Shown here piece by piece: positions 22,897 to 33,840 of a stretch of DNA of 64,000 nucleotides (its first letter is position 1; each line of letters starts with the position of its first letter). Under the pieces are notes generated by a model. The model saw only the letters and a program-made list of their open reading frames with translations. It ran no database searches and had not been told where the DNA came from. The DNA is from Desulfobacteraceae bacterium. GTDB taxonomy: Bacteria; Desulfobacterota; DSM-4660; Desulfatiglandales; Desulfatiglandaceae. The stretch lies in assembly GCA_030613055.1 (NCBI GenBank), contig JAUWMR010000001.1:62001-126000 (forward strand), written 5' to 3'. A program made the translations under genes and the position numbers.

Positions 22897-24951
22897 ATGC
22901 AAGGATTAACCGATTACGCGCCCTATTTAGGGTTTTTGAGCCTGATCATCGCCTGGCTGATCTATGGTTATGTCAAAAAACAACCTAATGGTACTGAGTT
23001 GATGCAGGAACTGGAGGATGCGATCCATGAGGGCGCAATGGCCTTCTTGAGGAAAGAGTATTCCATTTTAGTCATATTTATAGTCGTCGTGTTTTTGCTT
23101 TTGGGATTGGTGCTCGGTGAATGGAAAACATCCATCGCCTTTATAACCGGGGCTTTCTGCTCCATGTTAGCTGGCTTTTCCGGCATGACGGCAGCGACAA
23201 GGGGCAACTCCCGAACCGCACAGGCCGCAACAGAATTCGGTCAGGCCAGGGCACTTAATGTCTCCTATTTTTCCGGTTCTGTCATGGGATTGGCCGTAGC
23301 CGGACTTGGGCTCTTAGGATTAGGGTTCTGGTTCTGGATTTACGGGGGCGACCCAGGAACTGCCAAGTATATTAACGGCTTTGCCATGGGAGCAAGTTCC
23401 ATTGCGCTGTTTGCCCGTGTGGGCGGCGGTATTTTCACAAAGGCGGCGGACGTTGGAGCTGACCTTGTGGGTAAAGTCGAGGCAGGTATTCCCGAAGATG
23501 ATCCCCGAAACCCCGGTGTTATTGCCGATAATGTGGGCGATAACGTGGGCGACATTGCTGGGATGGGCGCAGATATCTTCGAGTCTTTCGTGGGTTCGGT
23601 AATTGCCACCATCGCCATCGCGGCGACCTTGGCCATTACACCCGAGTTCTTAGATAAATTTCCCGTACTGAAAGGGCTCACACCGACAGCCATTAAGCTG
23701 AAATACATGGCCATGCCCATCCTGGTTGTAATGGCAGGTATGCTTAGCTCCTTTTTTGGCGTATTTTCCATCAAGATCTTTCAAAAGGGAAGTCCAGCAG
23801 GTGCCTTGAGATATACCACTTTCGTAGCTGCTGCTATCTTTGTGGTGCTTACCATTATTATTACCAAGTCCATTGGCATGCCTGTCGGCGCTTTCTGGGC
23901 CGTGTTTTCCGGGCTTCTCTGCGGCATTGCCATAGGTCTACTTGCGGAATATTATACATCCGGCCCCCCGGTTCGCCGTATCGCCGAACAAACAAAAACC
24001 GGGCCAGCCACGGTTATTATTGCCGGACTCGCCGTGGGAATGCAGTCTACTTATCTCCCGATGTTAGGTATCTGCATTGCCACGTTCGTCGGCTTCAAGA
24101 CAGCAGGGATTTACGGTATCGGTCTTTCTGCCGTGGGCATGCTGGCAACGGTAGGAGCCACCATGACCGTTGATGCGTACGGCCCTATAGCAGACAATGC
24201 CGGAGGTATCTCTGAAATGGCCGGCCTTGGCCCTGAAACCAGAAAAATCACAGACAGCCTTGACGCCCTCGGCAATACTACGGCCGCCATAGGAAAGGGT
24301 TTTGCAATCGGTTCTGCGACCCTCACCGCACTTGCCCTTTTTGTGGCTTATACACAGGCGGTTGGCTTGACAACTATCGACATTAAAAACCCGATGGTCG
24401 TCATTGGCGTCTTTATCGGAGCTATGGTCCCTATGGTCTGTGCGGCCATGACAATGACTTCCGTGGGAAAAGCCGCTTTCGCTATCATGGAGGAAATCAG
24501 GCGACAGTTCCGGGAAATCCCGGGTCTCCTTGAAGGAAAGGAAGGTGCTAAGCCGGATCCGAAAACCTGCGTATCTATCGCAACGACATCTGCGCTGAAA
24601 GAAATGGTTACCCCCGGTCTCGTGGCTATTCTTACCCCCATAGCCGTTGGATTCATCCTTGGCCCGCAGAGCCTTGGTGGCACGCTTTTAGGCGCCACGA
24701 CAATGGGAGCATTTTTGGCGCTTTTTATGGCCAATGGCGGCGGTGCATGGGATAATGCAAAAAAATGGATTGAAGAAGGCAACTTAGGTGGAAAAGGTTC
24801 GGACAACCATAAGGCCGCTGTTGTGGGCGACACGGTTGGTGATCCCTTTAAAGACACCTCGGGTCCGGCCATGAACATCCTCATTAAGTTGATGGCTGTG
24901 GTTTCCCTCGTTGTTGCTCCTGTTTTAGCCAAATTTGGTGGGCTTTTATAG
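22897..24951 (+). CDS. hppA: Membrane-bound ion-pumping pyrophosphatase (K+-stimulated type)
   Basis: 684 residues, ~16 membrane spans. It hydrolyses pyrophosphate and pumps H+ and/or Na+ across the cytoplasmic membrane, saving energy from PPi made in biosynthesis. The substrate loop is intact ([23 protein letters not shown] split over the conserved Asp/Lys, then NVGDNVGD). [10 protein letters not shown] has Ala at the position that distinguishes K+-stimulated enzymes (Lys in K+-independent ones). Whether H+ or Na+ is pumped cannot be read confidently. A strong Shine-Dalgarno (AAGGAGG) precedes the ATG. Confidence 0.96.
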   Translation: MQGLTDYAPYLGFLSLIIAWLIYGYVKKQPNGTELMQELEDAIHEGAMAFLRKEYSILVIFIVVVFLLLGLVLGEWKTSIAFITGAFCSMLAGFSGMTAATRGNSRTAQAATEFGQARALNVSYFSGSVMGLAVAGLGLLGLGFWFWIYGGDPGTAKYINGFAMGASSIALFARVGGGIFTKAADVGADLVGKVEAGIPEDDPRNPGVIADNVGDNVGDIAGMGADIFESFVGSVIATIAIAATLAITPEFLDKFPVLKGLTPTAIKLKYMAMPILVVMAGMLSSFFGVFSIKIFQKGSPAGALRYTTFVAAAIFVVLTIIITKSIGMPVGAFWAVFSGLLCGIAIGLLAEYYTSGPPVRRIAEQTKTGPATVIIAGLAVGMQSTYLPMLGICIATFVGFKTAGIYGIGLSAVGMLATVGATMTVDAYGPIADNAGGISEMAGLGPETRKITDSLDALGNTTAAIGKGFAIGSATLTALALFVAYTQAVGLTTIDIKNPMVVIGVFIGAMVPMVCAAMTMTSVGKAAFAIMEEIRRQFREIPGLLEGKEGAKPDPKTCVSIATTSALKEMVTPGLVAILTPIAVGFILGPQSLGGTLLGATTMGAFLALFMANGGGAWDNAKKWIEEGNLGGKGSDNHKAAVVGDTVGDPFKDTSGPAMNILIKLMAVVSLVVAPVLAKFGGLL

Positions 24952-25028
24952 AACTTAAGGGCTTCGCCCCAAATGTAATGTCGAAGATCCCGTCTTTAGC
25001 GGGGTAGGAATGCTGGAATGCTGGAATA

Positions 25029-25062
25029 ATACCTGCCCGCCGGGCGGCAGGCGGGCAGGTAT
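25029..25062 (+). repeat. Strong GC hairpin upstream of carD
   Basis: A perfect stem of 13 bp (ATACCTGCCCGCC against GGCGGGCAGGTAT) around loop GGGCGGCA. The surrounding 24952-25229 holds no convincing gene: it has a GATCCCGTCTTTAGCGGGGTAGG hairpin near 24982 and a GC-rich stretch. The hairpin has no T run, so its role is unclear. Confidence 0.55.
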
Positions 25063-25229
25063 GCGGAGGGGCGGGCCCCTTTCCTCAGCCCTCTGTTTTC
25101 TTATTACAGTGCAGCACGGGCCGGAGATCATCTCATGGCGCTTCCCTCACAGGGAAACAAGCTATAGAAAAAGGGCTTACTGCTGCAAAAAGGGCTTACC
25201 CGATATCAAAAAATGTATTGGGGGTTGAA

Positions 25230-25709
25230 ATGTTTAATATAGGTGATTTGGCTGTTTATCCTGCGCATGGCGTTGGCGTGATTGAAAAAATCGAAAACCA
25301 GGAGATTTCAGGTTGCCAGCAGGAATTTTATGTCATGCGGATCCTTGATAGTAAAATGATCATAATGATCCCTACTGGTAACGTGAATAATGTCGGGTTG
25401 AGGGAGATCATTGGGCATGGGGAAGTCCCAAGGCTTTTTTCCATCTTGAAGAGGAGGGATGTCCCCCTTGATAATCAGACCTGGAATCGGCGGTACAGAG
25501 AATACATGGATAAAATCAAAACCGGTTCTGTCTTCGAGGTCGCCGAGGTCTATCGTGACCTCTTGATCCTGAAGATTGACAAAGAACTGTCCTTTGGTGA
25601 AAGGAAGATGCTTGATACAGCCAGAAACCTGCTTGTAAAAGAAATATCTCTTGCAAAAAATGTCGGTGAAGAGCAGATAGAAAAGGACCTCGACAAGATC
25701 TTTTCCTGA
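25230..25709 (+). CDS. CarD family transcriptional regulator
   Basis: About 159 residues from ATG 25230 (MFNIGDLAVYPAHGVGVIEKIE), with GGGGGT upstream; an in-frame GTG at 25218 is less likely. The N-terminal CarD/CdnL/TRCF RNA-polymerase-interaction domain is a Tudor-like barrel contacting the beta subunit. The C-terminal helical domain (~70-155) binds promoter DNA and stabilises open complexes (CdnL function in myxobacteria and mycobacteria). No zinc-finger or HMGA extension, so it is CdnL-like rather than the Myxococcus CarD proper. rluD follows by ~105 bp. Confidence 0.92.
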   Translation: MFNIGDLAVYPAHGVGVIEKIENQEISGCQQEFYVMRILDSKMIIMIPTGNVNNVGLREIIGHGEVPRLFSILKRRDVPLDNQTWNRRYREYMDKIKTGSVFEVAEVYRDLLILKIDKELSFGERKMLDTARNLLVKEISLAKNVGEEQIEKDLDKIFS

Positions 25710-25814
25710 TGAAATTGGGGATCTTCAAGGGCTGTAGATACAGCCTGTCAACAACGCTTTGGCTGCAATCGACACAAAGAAAAACCTCGTGGACAATCGT
25801 GTTCCGGCATTACT

Positions 25815-26849
25815 GTGGAACTTGAAGCAAACAAAAAATACTTCTACGAAATCCATCAAGGCAGTCATGATATCCGCCTTGATGTTTTTCTGGCCTCGTG
25901 CCCGGTTAACCTGACACGATCAAGGATACAAACACTCATAAAGGACGGCCACGTCAAGGTAAATACCCGGTCAGCGAAACCAGGTCACAGGCTGTGCCCT
26001 GGCGATCAGGTTTCTCTTTTTGTCCCGCCTTCCTCTCCTCTCCCTCTCGAACCCGAGGAGATGGGATTTGACATCATCCACGAGGATGACTCCATTGTCG
26101 TTCTGAACAAACCTGCCGGTCTGGTCGTTCATCCCGCTCCCGGTCATGCCACGGGTACGCTGGTTCATGGGCTCCTTGAACATTGCAAAGCTCTTTCCGG
26201 AATCGGCGGCAAACTACGCCCGGGTATTGTTCACCGCCTCGACAGGGATACATCGGGCATCATGGTCGTGGCAAAAAACGATCTGACCCACACGTTTCTG
26301 ACAAAACAATTCAAGTCAGGTCTTGTAAAAAAGAAATACGTGGCACTTGTACATGGTCAGATGGAGGGAGATAGAGGAAGAATTGATTTACCTATCGCAC
26401 GTCATCCAAAGAAGAGAAAACAGATGTCTGTTATTCTCTCCGGCGGAAGAGGGGCACTGACCCTGTGGCAGAAACTTGAGGAATTTGAAAGCGGTTTTTC
26501 TCTTCTGTCCATTACTTTAAAGACTGGACGGACACACCAGATCCGTGTGCATTTATCTTATATCGGCCATCCTGTTGCGGGAGATCCGGTTTACGGATAC
26601 GGCCGGAACTGGTGGAAAAAACACCCGCTTAATAAAAAAGGCTTGTTCCCCAAGATCACCAGACAAATGCTCCATGCAGTATGTTTGGGCTTCATCCACC
26701 CGGAAAAAGACCTATTTGTGAAATTTGAAACTCCCCTTCCGGATGATATGGCACAGGCCATTCAGGCGCTCAAACAGTGCAACCATCATCCCAACTCCAA
26801 CACATCCCTGCTAACCCCAATGATCCTGAACGGGATGGAGTTAGGGTGA
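25815..26849 (+). CDS. rluD: RluA-family 23S rRNA pseudouridine synthase (RluD-like)
   Basis: 344 residues from a GTG. The N-terminal S4 RNA-binding domain (~17-75: RLDVFLASCPVNLTRSRIQTLIKDGHVKVN) is followed by the synthase domain with VLNKPAGLVVHPAPGHATGTLV and the catalytic-Asp motif HRLDRDTSGIMVVAKN (~135-150). LKTGRTHQIRVHLSYIGHPVAGDPVYG is also present. S4 plus RluA domains fit RluD, which modifies helix 69 of 23S rRNA. The C-terminal ~25 residues (Asn/Pro-rich) go past the usual end. No clear Shine-Dalgarno before the GTG. Confidence 0.9.
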   Translation: MELEANKKYFYEIHQGSHDIRLDVFLASCPVNLTRSRIQTLIKDGHVKVNTRSAKPGHRLCPGDQVSLFVPPSSPLPLEPEEMGFDIIHEDDSIVVLNKPAGLVVHPAPGHATGTLVHGLLEHCKALSGIGGKLRPGIVHRLDRDTSGIMVVAKNDLTHTFLTKQFKSGLVKKKYVALVHGQMEGDRGRIDLPIARHPKKRKQMSVILSGGRGALTLWQKLEEFESGFSLLSITLKTGRTHQIRVHLSYIGHPVAGDPVYGYGRNWWKKHPLNKKGLFPKITRQMLHAVCLGFIHPEKDLFVKFETPLPDDMAQAIQALKQCNHHPNSNTSLLTPMILNGMELG

Positions 26850-27176
26850 AGACATACTTTATCTGGCAGGCAAATAAAGAGCTTGACATGAACAAGAAGG
26901 ATACTATATTAAATAACATTAAATTGTTTTCCTTCCTTCTGGAGGATTCGGTATAGGCCGGCATATCTGAGTAGACTCAATAACAAATCTGCTGAGTCAC
27001 CTTCTCTAACTCTCACATAAAAGGGTTTCCAAGGTTGATCTCACTGCCCGGAGCAGGGCATTGTGAATGCTTATCAGTTTTTTCGCCCATATCACAGACA
27101 TGTTTAAGCTAATAAAAAAATATTTTTCTGCTCCTTCCCAATTTGTTTTCAAATTTATTATTGACGGAGATTACGT
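26850..27176 (+). other. rluD-rho gap, leader region of rho
   Basis: This gap holds no credible gene. Two short inverted repeats are visible: GACTCA (26974) / TGAGTC (26993) and TGCCC (27045) / GGGCA (27056). They could be parts of a rho leader, since rho is often autoregulated by attenuation, but no leader peptide or terminator pair is clear. A promoter could not be identified with confidence. Confidence 0.4.
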
Positions 27177-28424
<1,248 letters not shown>

Positions 28425-28460
28425 TGTATAAATCATGCTTTCAAAGGGAGAAAACAAGAA

Positions 28461-28694
28461 ATGAAAAATGGACTTCACCCAGAATATTATCAGGCTAAAG
28501 TACACTGTGCTTGTGGAAATGAATTCGAAGTTGGCTCCACGGTCAAAGAAATTACCATTGAAATTTGCTCCAAATGCCATCCTTTCTTTACAGGAAAACA
28601 AAAGCTGGTTGATTCGGCAGGCAGGGTAGAGCGTTTTAGAAGGAAGTACGCAAAGTTCAGCAAGGACCCTGCCGGAGGCAAATCGAAAAAATAA
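28461..28694 (+). CDS. rpmE: 50S ribosomal protein L31 (zinc-binding C+ form)
   Basis: 77 residues. The Cys pattern C-x-C near residues 16-18 (HCACGNEF) and C-x2-C ([15 protein letters not shown]) marks the zinc-binding form of L31. [14 protein letters not shown] is the conserved end of the domain. A GGGAG precedes the ATG. The sequence starts [14 protein letters not shown], as expected. The presence of the C+ form implies zinc-sufficient growth; a C- paralogue is not in the window. Confidence 0.95.
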   Translation: MKNGLHPEYYQAKVHCACGNEFEVGSTVKEITIEICSKCHPFFTGKQKLVDSAGRVERFRRKYAKFSKDPAGGKSKK

Positions 28695-29103
28695 GCAACT
28701 ACACATATTCAAAGTTTCCCGCTCAAAGCGGGATTCAATGGTTGTTTGCTTAACCCTGAACCTTGAACCTGATGACCTGGGTACCTGCAATCTGTTGAAT
28801 ACTTAATGATAATTTACGATCACACCATGAGCGACGTTATTTGTATGGCCCCGCTGTCCGGCTATATTTAGCTTCCTGCTTTCGTCTTTATTTCTCCTCA
28901 GTGCAAGATTGATTACTTGTAATTATCACAACGCAGAGGCGTTGTTGTAACCACATAAAAGGTCGGTAATACTTTAGCGTTTTGAAAATATCAATCGTGG
29001 ATTGTAGGGCCCGCCTGCCGGCCTAACAAGCAAGGCCAACAAAAAAATAACCCTGAACGGTGAATCCTGAACCCGTGAACCCCTACAAAAAAGGTTTACA
29101 GCC
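28695..29103 (+). other. rpmE-prfA intergenic region, repeat remnants
   Basis: No credible gene. It contains a hairpin TCCCGC-TCAAA-GCGGGA (28717-28733), words of the ACCCTGAACCTTGAACC repeat near 28753 and again near 29050, a hairpin CAACGC-AGAG-GCGTTG (28929-28944), and ATTGTAGGGCCCGCCTGCC near 28999. The last resembles the flank of the element at 45116. No T-tract terminator and no clear promoter for prfA were identified. Confidence 0.5.
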
Positions 29104-30174
29104 ATGTTTGGAAAAATAAGAGAAATCGAACATCGGTATAATGAATTGGAAGGGAACATGGCCCGCCCAGAAGTGCTCCGGGATCGGAAAGTTTACCAGG
29201 AGTATGCCAGAGAACATAGTATGCTCACACCTATTATTACTGCATTTAGGAAGTACCGCTCTGTCCAGGGCGAAATTGAGAGCAATCGATCCTTACTGGA
29301 TGATCCGGATCAGGACATGATTAAACTTGCCAGGGAAGAAATTAACAGCCTTACATCAACCCTCACAGGGCTTGAAAAAAATCTCAAAATTCTTCTACTG
29401 CCCAAGGACCCAAACGATGATAAAAACATTCTTCTGGAAATAAGGGCAGGCACAGGCGGGGAAGAAGCCGCCCTTTTTGCGGGTGACCTCTTCAGGATGT
29501 ATTGTCATTACGCAGAAATGAAGGGATGGAAGACGGAAATTCTCAGCCAGAATGCTACCGGTATCGGTGGGCTCAAAGAAATAATTATTCTTTTTGAAGG
29601 TCAAATGGTCTACAGCAGGCTGAAATATGAAAGCGGAGTTCATCGCGTGCAACGGGTTCCGGAGACAGAGGCCCAAGGTCGAATCCACACATCTGCAGTC
29701 ACCGTGGCAGTTCTTCCAGAGGCGGAAGTAATAGATGTTGAGATCAATCCCGAGGAACTGCGTATTGATGTATACCGCTCATCAGGCCATGGTGGCCAGC
29801 ATGTAAACACTACCGATTCCGCGGTCCGCATCACCCACCTCCCTACAGGACTCGTTGTTACATGCCAGGATGAAAAATCTCAGCACAAAAACAAGGCCAA
29901 GGCCATGAAAGTGCTCCGTTCCCGTCTACTCGACTTGCAGCAGGCAGACCAGCAGTCGAAGATTTCCGAGGAACGCAAAAGAATGGTCGGGACCGGTGAC
30001 CGAAGTGAAAGAATCAGGACTTATAATTTCCCACAGGGGAGGACTACCGACCATAGGATCGGCCTTACCCTGTACAAACTGGGCAGTATTCTTCAGGGGG
30101 ACCTGGATTTAATTATCGATCCCCTGATCACCCATTTTCAGACAGAAGCAATGAAAAAAAATACTGGCAACTGA
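29104..30174 (+). CDS. prfA: Peptide chain release factor 1
   Basis: 356 residues. It recognises UAA/UAG stop codons and triggers peptide release. The catalytic GGQ lies at ~230-232 in [20 protein letters not shown]; the codon-reading PxT motif is present as PET in [20 protein letters not shown], which separates it from RF2. The N-terminal helical domain starts directly at the ATG ([16 protein letters not shown]). The next gene is prmC, which methylates the GGQ glutamine; the pairing is conserved. Confidence 0.97.
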   Translation: MFGKIREIEHRYNELEGNMARPEVLRDRKVYQEYAREHSMLTPIITAFRKYRSVQGEIESNRSLLDDPDQDMIKLAREEINSLTSTLTGLEKNLKILLLPKDPNDDKNILLEIRAGTGGEEAALFAGDLFRMYCHYAEMKGWKTEILSQNATGIGGLKEIIILFEGQMVYSRLKYESGVHRVQRVPETEAQGRIHTSAVTVAVLPEAEVIDVEINPEELRIDVYRSSGHGGQHVNTTDSAVRITHLPTGLVVTCQDEKSQHKNKAKAMKVLRSRLLDLQQADQQSKISEERKRMVGTGDRSERIRTYNFPQGRTTDHRIGLTLYKLGSILQGDLDLIIDPLITHFQTEAMKKNTGN

Positions 30175-30215
30175 TCATCGGCGTCTTGCAGAGTAAAAAA
30201 ACTGGTCCACCGCGA

Positions 30216-31097
30216 ATGCCTAAGTCCTGGATAATAAAAGACCTCCTGAAGGTCTCTGCTGACTATCTGAAAGAAAAGGGGATAGAAAGCCCGCGCCTTA
30301 CCGCTGAAGTTCTTCTTGCCCACCAGCTAAATATTGACCGTGTGAACCTCTACTTGAATTTTGACCAGCCTCTGATCGAAAAGGAAATCACGGGCTACCG
30401 TTCGTTTATCAAACGCCGCGTACGGCACGAACCTCTCCAGTACATCACCGGTCATAAGGAATTCTGGTCCTTAGACTTCATGGTCAATCCCCAGGTTTTG
30501 ATCCCCAGACCTGAAAGCGAACTATTAGTAGAGCTGGCCGTATCCCTGATTAATATCCCTGCCGTATTTGAAAACCTCCCGCCAAAGGTCCTGGACCTCG
30601 GAACCGGATGCGGGGTTCTTGCCATATCATTGGCGAAAGAGATCCCGCACGCAAGGATCTGGGCAACAGACTTATCTGAGAACGCGCTTGATCTGGCCCG
30701 GCGCAACGCAAAAAAACACGGAGTCCCGGACAGGATAGAGTTCCTGCAAGGTGACCTATGGGAACCCCTGACGAATCAGGGCATCATTTTTGATGTTATT
30801 CTTTCTAACCCGCCTTACGTCGCCACAGATTCGTATGATGCGCTCCCTCCCGAGGTCCGGGACTATGAACCCCGACAGGCTTTAGATGGAATGAGAGGCG
30901 GCCTGCATTTCATTGAGAAAATCATTAATAAAGGGTTTGACTTTCTAAGTCCCGGCGGATGGATCATACTCGAAATGGCCCCAGATCAGACAAATAGAGC
31001 ACTGGAATTAGTGGAACAATCTAAAGGTTATGGAAAAAAGAAAAAGATCAAGGACCACAGCCATCTTGACAGGGTCGTAATGGCCCAAAAGGCCTGA
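30216..31097 (+). CDS. prmC: Release factor glutamine N5-methyltransferase
   Basis: About 293 residues from ATG 30216 (an in-frame TTG at 30186 would add ten). It methylates the Gln of the GGQ motif in RF1/RF2 using SAM. Seen: the N-terminal five-helix domain with ESPRLTAEVLLAH, QYITGHKEFWSLDF, SAM motif VLDLGTGCGVLAISLA, ATDLSENAL, and the catalytic ILSNPPYVA (NPPY at ~198-201). The C-terminal ~18 residues are Lys-rich and ordinary. It lies 41 bp behind prfA, in the standard operon order. Confidence 0.95.
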   Translation: MPKSWIIKDLLKVSADYLKEKGIESPRLTAEVLLAHQLNIDRVNLYLNFDQPLIEKEITGYRSFIKRRVRHEPLQYITGHKEFWSLDFMVNPQVLIPRPESELLVELAVSLINIPAVFENLPPKVLDLGTGCGVLAISLAKEIPHARIWATDLSENALDLARRNAKKHGVPDRIEFLQGDLWEPLTNQGIIFDVILSNPPYVATDSYDALPPEVRDYEPRQALDGMRGGLHFIEKIINKGFDFLSPGGWIILEMAPDQTNRALELVEQSKGYGKKKKIKDHSHLDRVVMAQKA

Positions 31098-31241
31098 GCC
31101 AGTTACCTGAAAACTACATCTATTTGGCAGATATGGATTTTTTTATCCATTCATGTATCATTATGTGACCGGTGTTTAATCCGCGATTTAGAGGCATTTC
31201 CCCAAAAAAAATATCGAATATTATAACATTTCTAAGTATAT

Positions 31242-31332
31242 GCTCAATAAATCGGGTTAAGTGCCTTTGAATACCAACCTACTGGATTCCCGCGTAGGCG
31301 GGAATCCATAAGCTATACCCCTAAATATTGAG
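31242..31332 (-). repeat. Non-autonomous element with GCTCAATA ends (copy 3, short form)
   Basis: 91 bp from GCTCAATAAATCGGG to CCCCTAAATATTGAG, with a single perfect palindrome (TGGATTCCCGCG...CGGGAATCCA, 31283-31308). Its ends and internal words (AAGTGCC, AGCTATACCCCTAAATATT) match copy 1 at 12703-12838 in inverse order. It sits between the convergent prmC and DUF2284 genes; the rest of 31098-31407 shows nothing else. Confidence 0.75.
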
Positions 31333-31407
31333 ATGATACGTTTCTATATGACCAAATACAGGATAATTTTGATAGACTCCGACCTTCATGCCTTTTTCCG
31401 TAACAAC

Positions 31408-32025
31408 TCACTTCAACCCTATGAGTAATAGCCCTGCAAGCATGGCCCCGGGAATGGCCAGGGGATTACTATTCCTGAGTATGGTATGGATTTCCCAGCC
31501 CACATCCCTTGCCAGCCGGAACACGTTTATTCCCAGCGCTTCCATAGAAGGCCGGGCCAGAGAAGGATACCTGCACTTACCATGGTTCATTAATGCATCA
31601 CAGGGAATATTGCTGCAGAAAACCTCCTTGCAGGAACCTGCCCCCAATCCTTTCGAGAGAACAAACCCCCGCCCAACAGCTAAGGTTTCAAGCTCAGAGG
31701 CAATAATATATACTTTTTTAAAAACGTATAACCCCTCTGGTGAAAAAAGCTTTTCCGGAGAAACATCGATTTTAAATAACAGAGCAGCGCAGAAATCGCT
31801 GATCCACGTCCGTGCTTCTTTCGGGCTCATGACATTGGGAGGACAATTTGCGCTCTGACCATACCCGTCACAAAGCGGCGGTTTGCACATCTCAACAATA
31901 TCCTCTTCTATTGAAATCATGCCCGTCGGAATAATCCTGGTATCGCTTGCGCCAAGCCCTACTGCCTGTGCTTCCATCTCCTGCAGGCAAAAATGAATTT
32001 CTTTATCTGAGATGTTTCCCTGCAT
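31408..32025 (-). CDS. DUF2284 predicted metal-binding protein
   Basis: 205 residues. Two Cys groups are visible: CKPPLCDGYGQSANCPPNV (residues ~46-64) and CKEVFCSNIPCDALMNHGKCRYPSL (~134-158). These spacings resemble an Fe-S or zinc site as proposed for DUF2284 proteins of methanogens and sulfate reducers, where it may be a corrinoid or electron-transfer accessory. Function is not established. The last residues (AMLAGLLLIGLK) are hydrophobic. It stands alone, convergent with prmC and divergent from the TPM operon. Confidence 0.8.
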   Translation of the reverse strand: MQGNISDKEIHFCLQEMEAQAVGLGASDTRIIPTGMISIEEDIVEMCKPPLCDGYGQSANCPPNVMSPKEARTWISDFCAALLFKIDVSPEKLFSPEGLYVFKKVYIIASELETLAVGRGFVLSKGLGAGSCKEVFCSNIPCDALMNHGKCRYPSLARPSMEALGINVFRLARDVGWEIHTILRNSNPLAIPGAMLAGLLLIGLK

Positions 32026-32235
32026 ACAATGTTTTCCGGCTCAAGGTTTCTTGTAATTGCTAAGTATTTCGGTGTATAATTTTTACCACGAAGCACACGA
32101 AAGGAGCGAAGTTGTGCATTGTTATGGACAGAATGCTCCTTTTTATTGAGAAGATACCTTAATTTTTATAGTGACGAAAGTATAATTTCAGGATACATTG
32201 CAAAAAGTTCCATCCATGCTTATAGTTAGAAAAAT

Positions 32236-32296
32236 ATCCAGGCCCATCGAAGATCCCGCTATGCGGGGGAGGACCTGGTTTTAAAATCGAAATAAA
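32236..32296 (+). repeat. 61-bp duplicated hairpin element (copy 2)
   Basis: Second copy of 12990-13050 (three differences). Here the outer stem CCAGG/CCTGG is perfect. It ends 17 bp before the ATG of the TPM-domain gene, so it lies in the likely leader of that operon. Confidence 0.75.
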
Positions 32297-32312
32297 TACA
32301 CCGGTCAACTTT

Positions 32313-33098
32313 ATGTATTATTATTCAAGATTGAAATACACATGCATCTTTTTTTTATTGGTATTTCTTCCAATGCTTATTGGGACTCAAGTCCATGCCG
32401 ATCGTCCCTTTCCAAAGCCGCAGGGCCTGGTCAATGATTTTGCCAACGTAATTCCCCCTGCCTATAAGCAAAAGATAGTCGCGATAACGGGTGAGCTGCT
32501 TCAAAAGACCGGCACGCCCGTGGTCGTTGTGACCATGCCGGACATTGGCGGTGCAGAGTATAACGACTATGCCAACCGCCTGTACAGCGCATGGGGACTC
32601 GGCAAAAAAGGGGAAGATAAAGGGATTTTGATCTTTGTCACTATCAAAGAGAGAAAGATGCGTATTGAAACCGGCTACGGCGTGGAGGGCATTATCCCGG
32701 ACGGACTGGCTGGAGAAATACGCGATCGTTATATGATTCCTTATCTCAAACAAGACAAATTCGGCCAGGGGTTGCTAAACGGCACCGTTGCCGTGGCCCA
32801 GATCGTGGCAAAAGACTCAGGCATTGAATTGACTGGCCAGGCGCCTGTTAAAAAGACTCTGAAGAGACGTTCAGGCCTATCCTTTCTCCCCATCATCCTG
32901 ATTATTTTTTTTCTTGTGTTTTCTTCCAGACGCCGAGGTGGTTCCTGGCTGCTGTTTCCGCTCCTTCTCATGGGGATGGGCGGAGGAGGCAGGTACGGAA
33001 GCGGCGGGTTTGGCGGGAGTTTCGGCGGGTTTGGCGGCGGGTTTGGCGGGTTTGGCGGTGGCATGAGCGGAGGAGGAGGAGCCGGAGGAGGGTTTTAG
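32313..33098 (+). CDS. TPM-domain (YgcG-like) envelope protein with Gly-rich tail
   Basis: 261 residues: signal peptide (~1-29, ending VHA), TPM_phosphatase domain (~34-160: GLVNDFANVIPP, TPVVVVTMPDIGG, GIYGVEGIIPDGLAGEIRDRYMIPY-type motifs), a membrane span (~190-207) and a C-terminal Gly/Phe repeat tail (GGFGGG units) ending in GGGF. This is the standard plan of YgcG-type proteins that accompany LemA. Some TPM domains hydrolyse phosphate esters and some act in photosystem repair or membrane-protein quality control; the role here is open. It is the first gene of a tight operon. Confidence 0.88.
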   Translation: MYYYSRLKYTCIFFLLVFLPMLIGTQVHADRPFPKPQGLVNDFANVIPPAYKQKIVAITGELLQKTGTPVVVVTMPDIGGAEYNDYANRLYSAWGLGKKGEDKGILIFVTIKERKMRIETGYGVEGIIPDGLAGEIRDRYMIPYLKQDKFGQGLLNGTVAVAQIVAKDSGIELTGQAPVKKTLKRRSGLSFLPIILIIFFLVFSSRRRGGSWLLFPLLLMGMGGGGRYGSGGFGGSFGGFGGGFGGFGGGMSGGGGAGGGF

Positions 33099-33099
33099 G

Positions 33100-33840
33100 A
33101 TGGCAAAAAGCATTAAAGATCCAAAAGAAATATTCACTGAAATCACTGAAGACTATAATATGATCTTTGGTGATGATCTTGTCAGCATTATTGAATACGG
33201 CAGCGCCACAGGCGAAGATTACCGGCCCGGGAAGTCTGATATCAATTTCATGATAGTCCTCTCGGAATCCGGGATCGAGGCGCTCGATCAGGCGTTTGAT
33301 ACTGTAAAAAAATGGCGAAAAAGAAACGTGGCAGTTCCGCTCTTTTTGACTGAAGGTTACGTGGACACGTCCTTGGACGTTTTTCCAATCGAATACCTGA
33401 ATTTCAAGCGGAACTATGTTCTCGTCTTTGGAAAGGACATCCTGAAAGACCTGGCATTTAACCCGGGTTTTATACGCCTCCAGTGTGAGCGTGAGATCAA
33501 GGGCAAACTGCTCATACTCAGGGAGGCATTCCTTGAGACCTCGGGAAAGGGCAGGGCATTAAAAGAGGTGGTCGGGAATTCCATGTCTGCCTTTATTGCC
33601 ATTTTCGAGGCACTTCTTTACCTAAAAGGAAAAGACATACCCGGAAAAAAACGGGAGATTATCAGTGCCGTGGCAACGGTATTTGACACGGATGCCGGCG
33701 TCTTTGAAAAATTGCTTGACATTAAGGAGGAAAAAACCAGGCCAAGTGAAGCGGAAATCCTGGAATTATTCAAAAATTATCTGAGGGAAGTCCGGAAATT
33801 GGCGAAACTGGTAGATACTTTAGGAGGACAAGATGAGTAA
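33100..33840 (+). CDS. Nucleotidyltransferase-fold protein of unknown role
   Basis: 246 residues. The N-terminal part has the polymerase-beta NTase pattern: helix, then IIEYGSATGEDYRPGKSDINFMIVL, which corresponds to G-S-x(n)-D-x-[DN]. Here the second acidic residue is Asn (DIN), and a further acidic residue may lie in SLDVFPIEYLN. The C-terminal ~110 residues are helical, like substrate-binding HEPN/KNTase-C halves. Aminoglycoside-nucleotidyltransferase-like proteins share this plan, but substrate is unknown and the DxN may reduce activity. It begins 1 bp after the TPM gene and overlaps lemA by 8 bp, so it is fixed between two proteins that normally neighbour each other. Confidence 0.75.
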   Translation: MAKSIKDPKEIFTEITEDYNMIFGDDLVSIIEYGSATGEDYRPGKSDINFMIVLSESGIEALDQAFDTVKKWRKRNVAVPLFLTEGYVDTSLDVFPIEYLNFKRNYVLVFGKDILKDLAFNPGFIRLQCEREIKGKLLILREAFLETSGKGRALKEVVGNSMSAFIAIFEALLYLKGKDIPGKKREIISAVATVFDTDAGVFEKLLDIKEEKTRPSEAEILELFKNYLREVRKLAKLVDTLGGQDE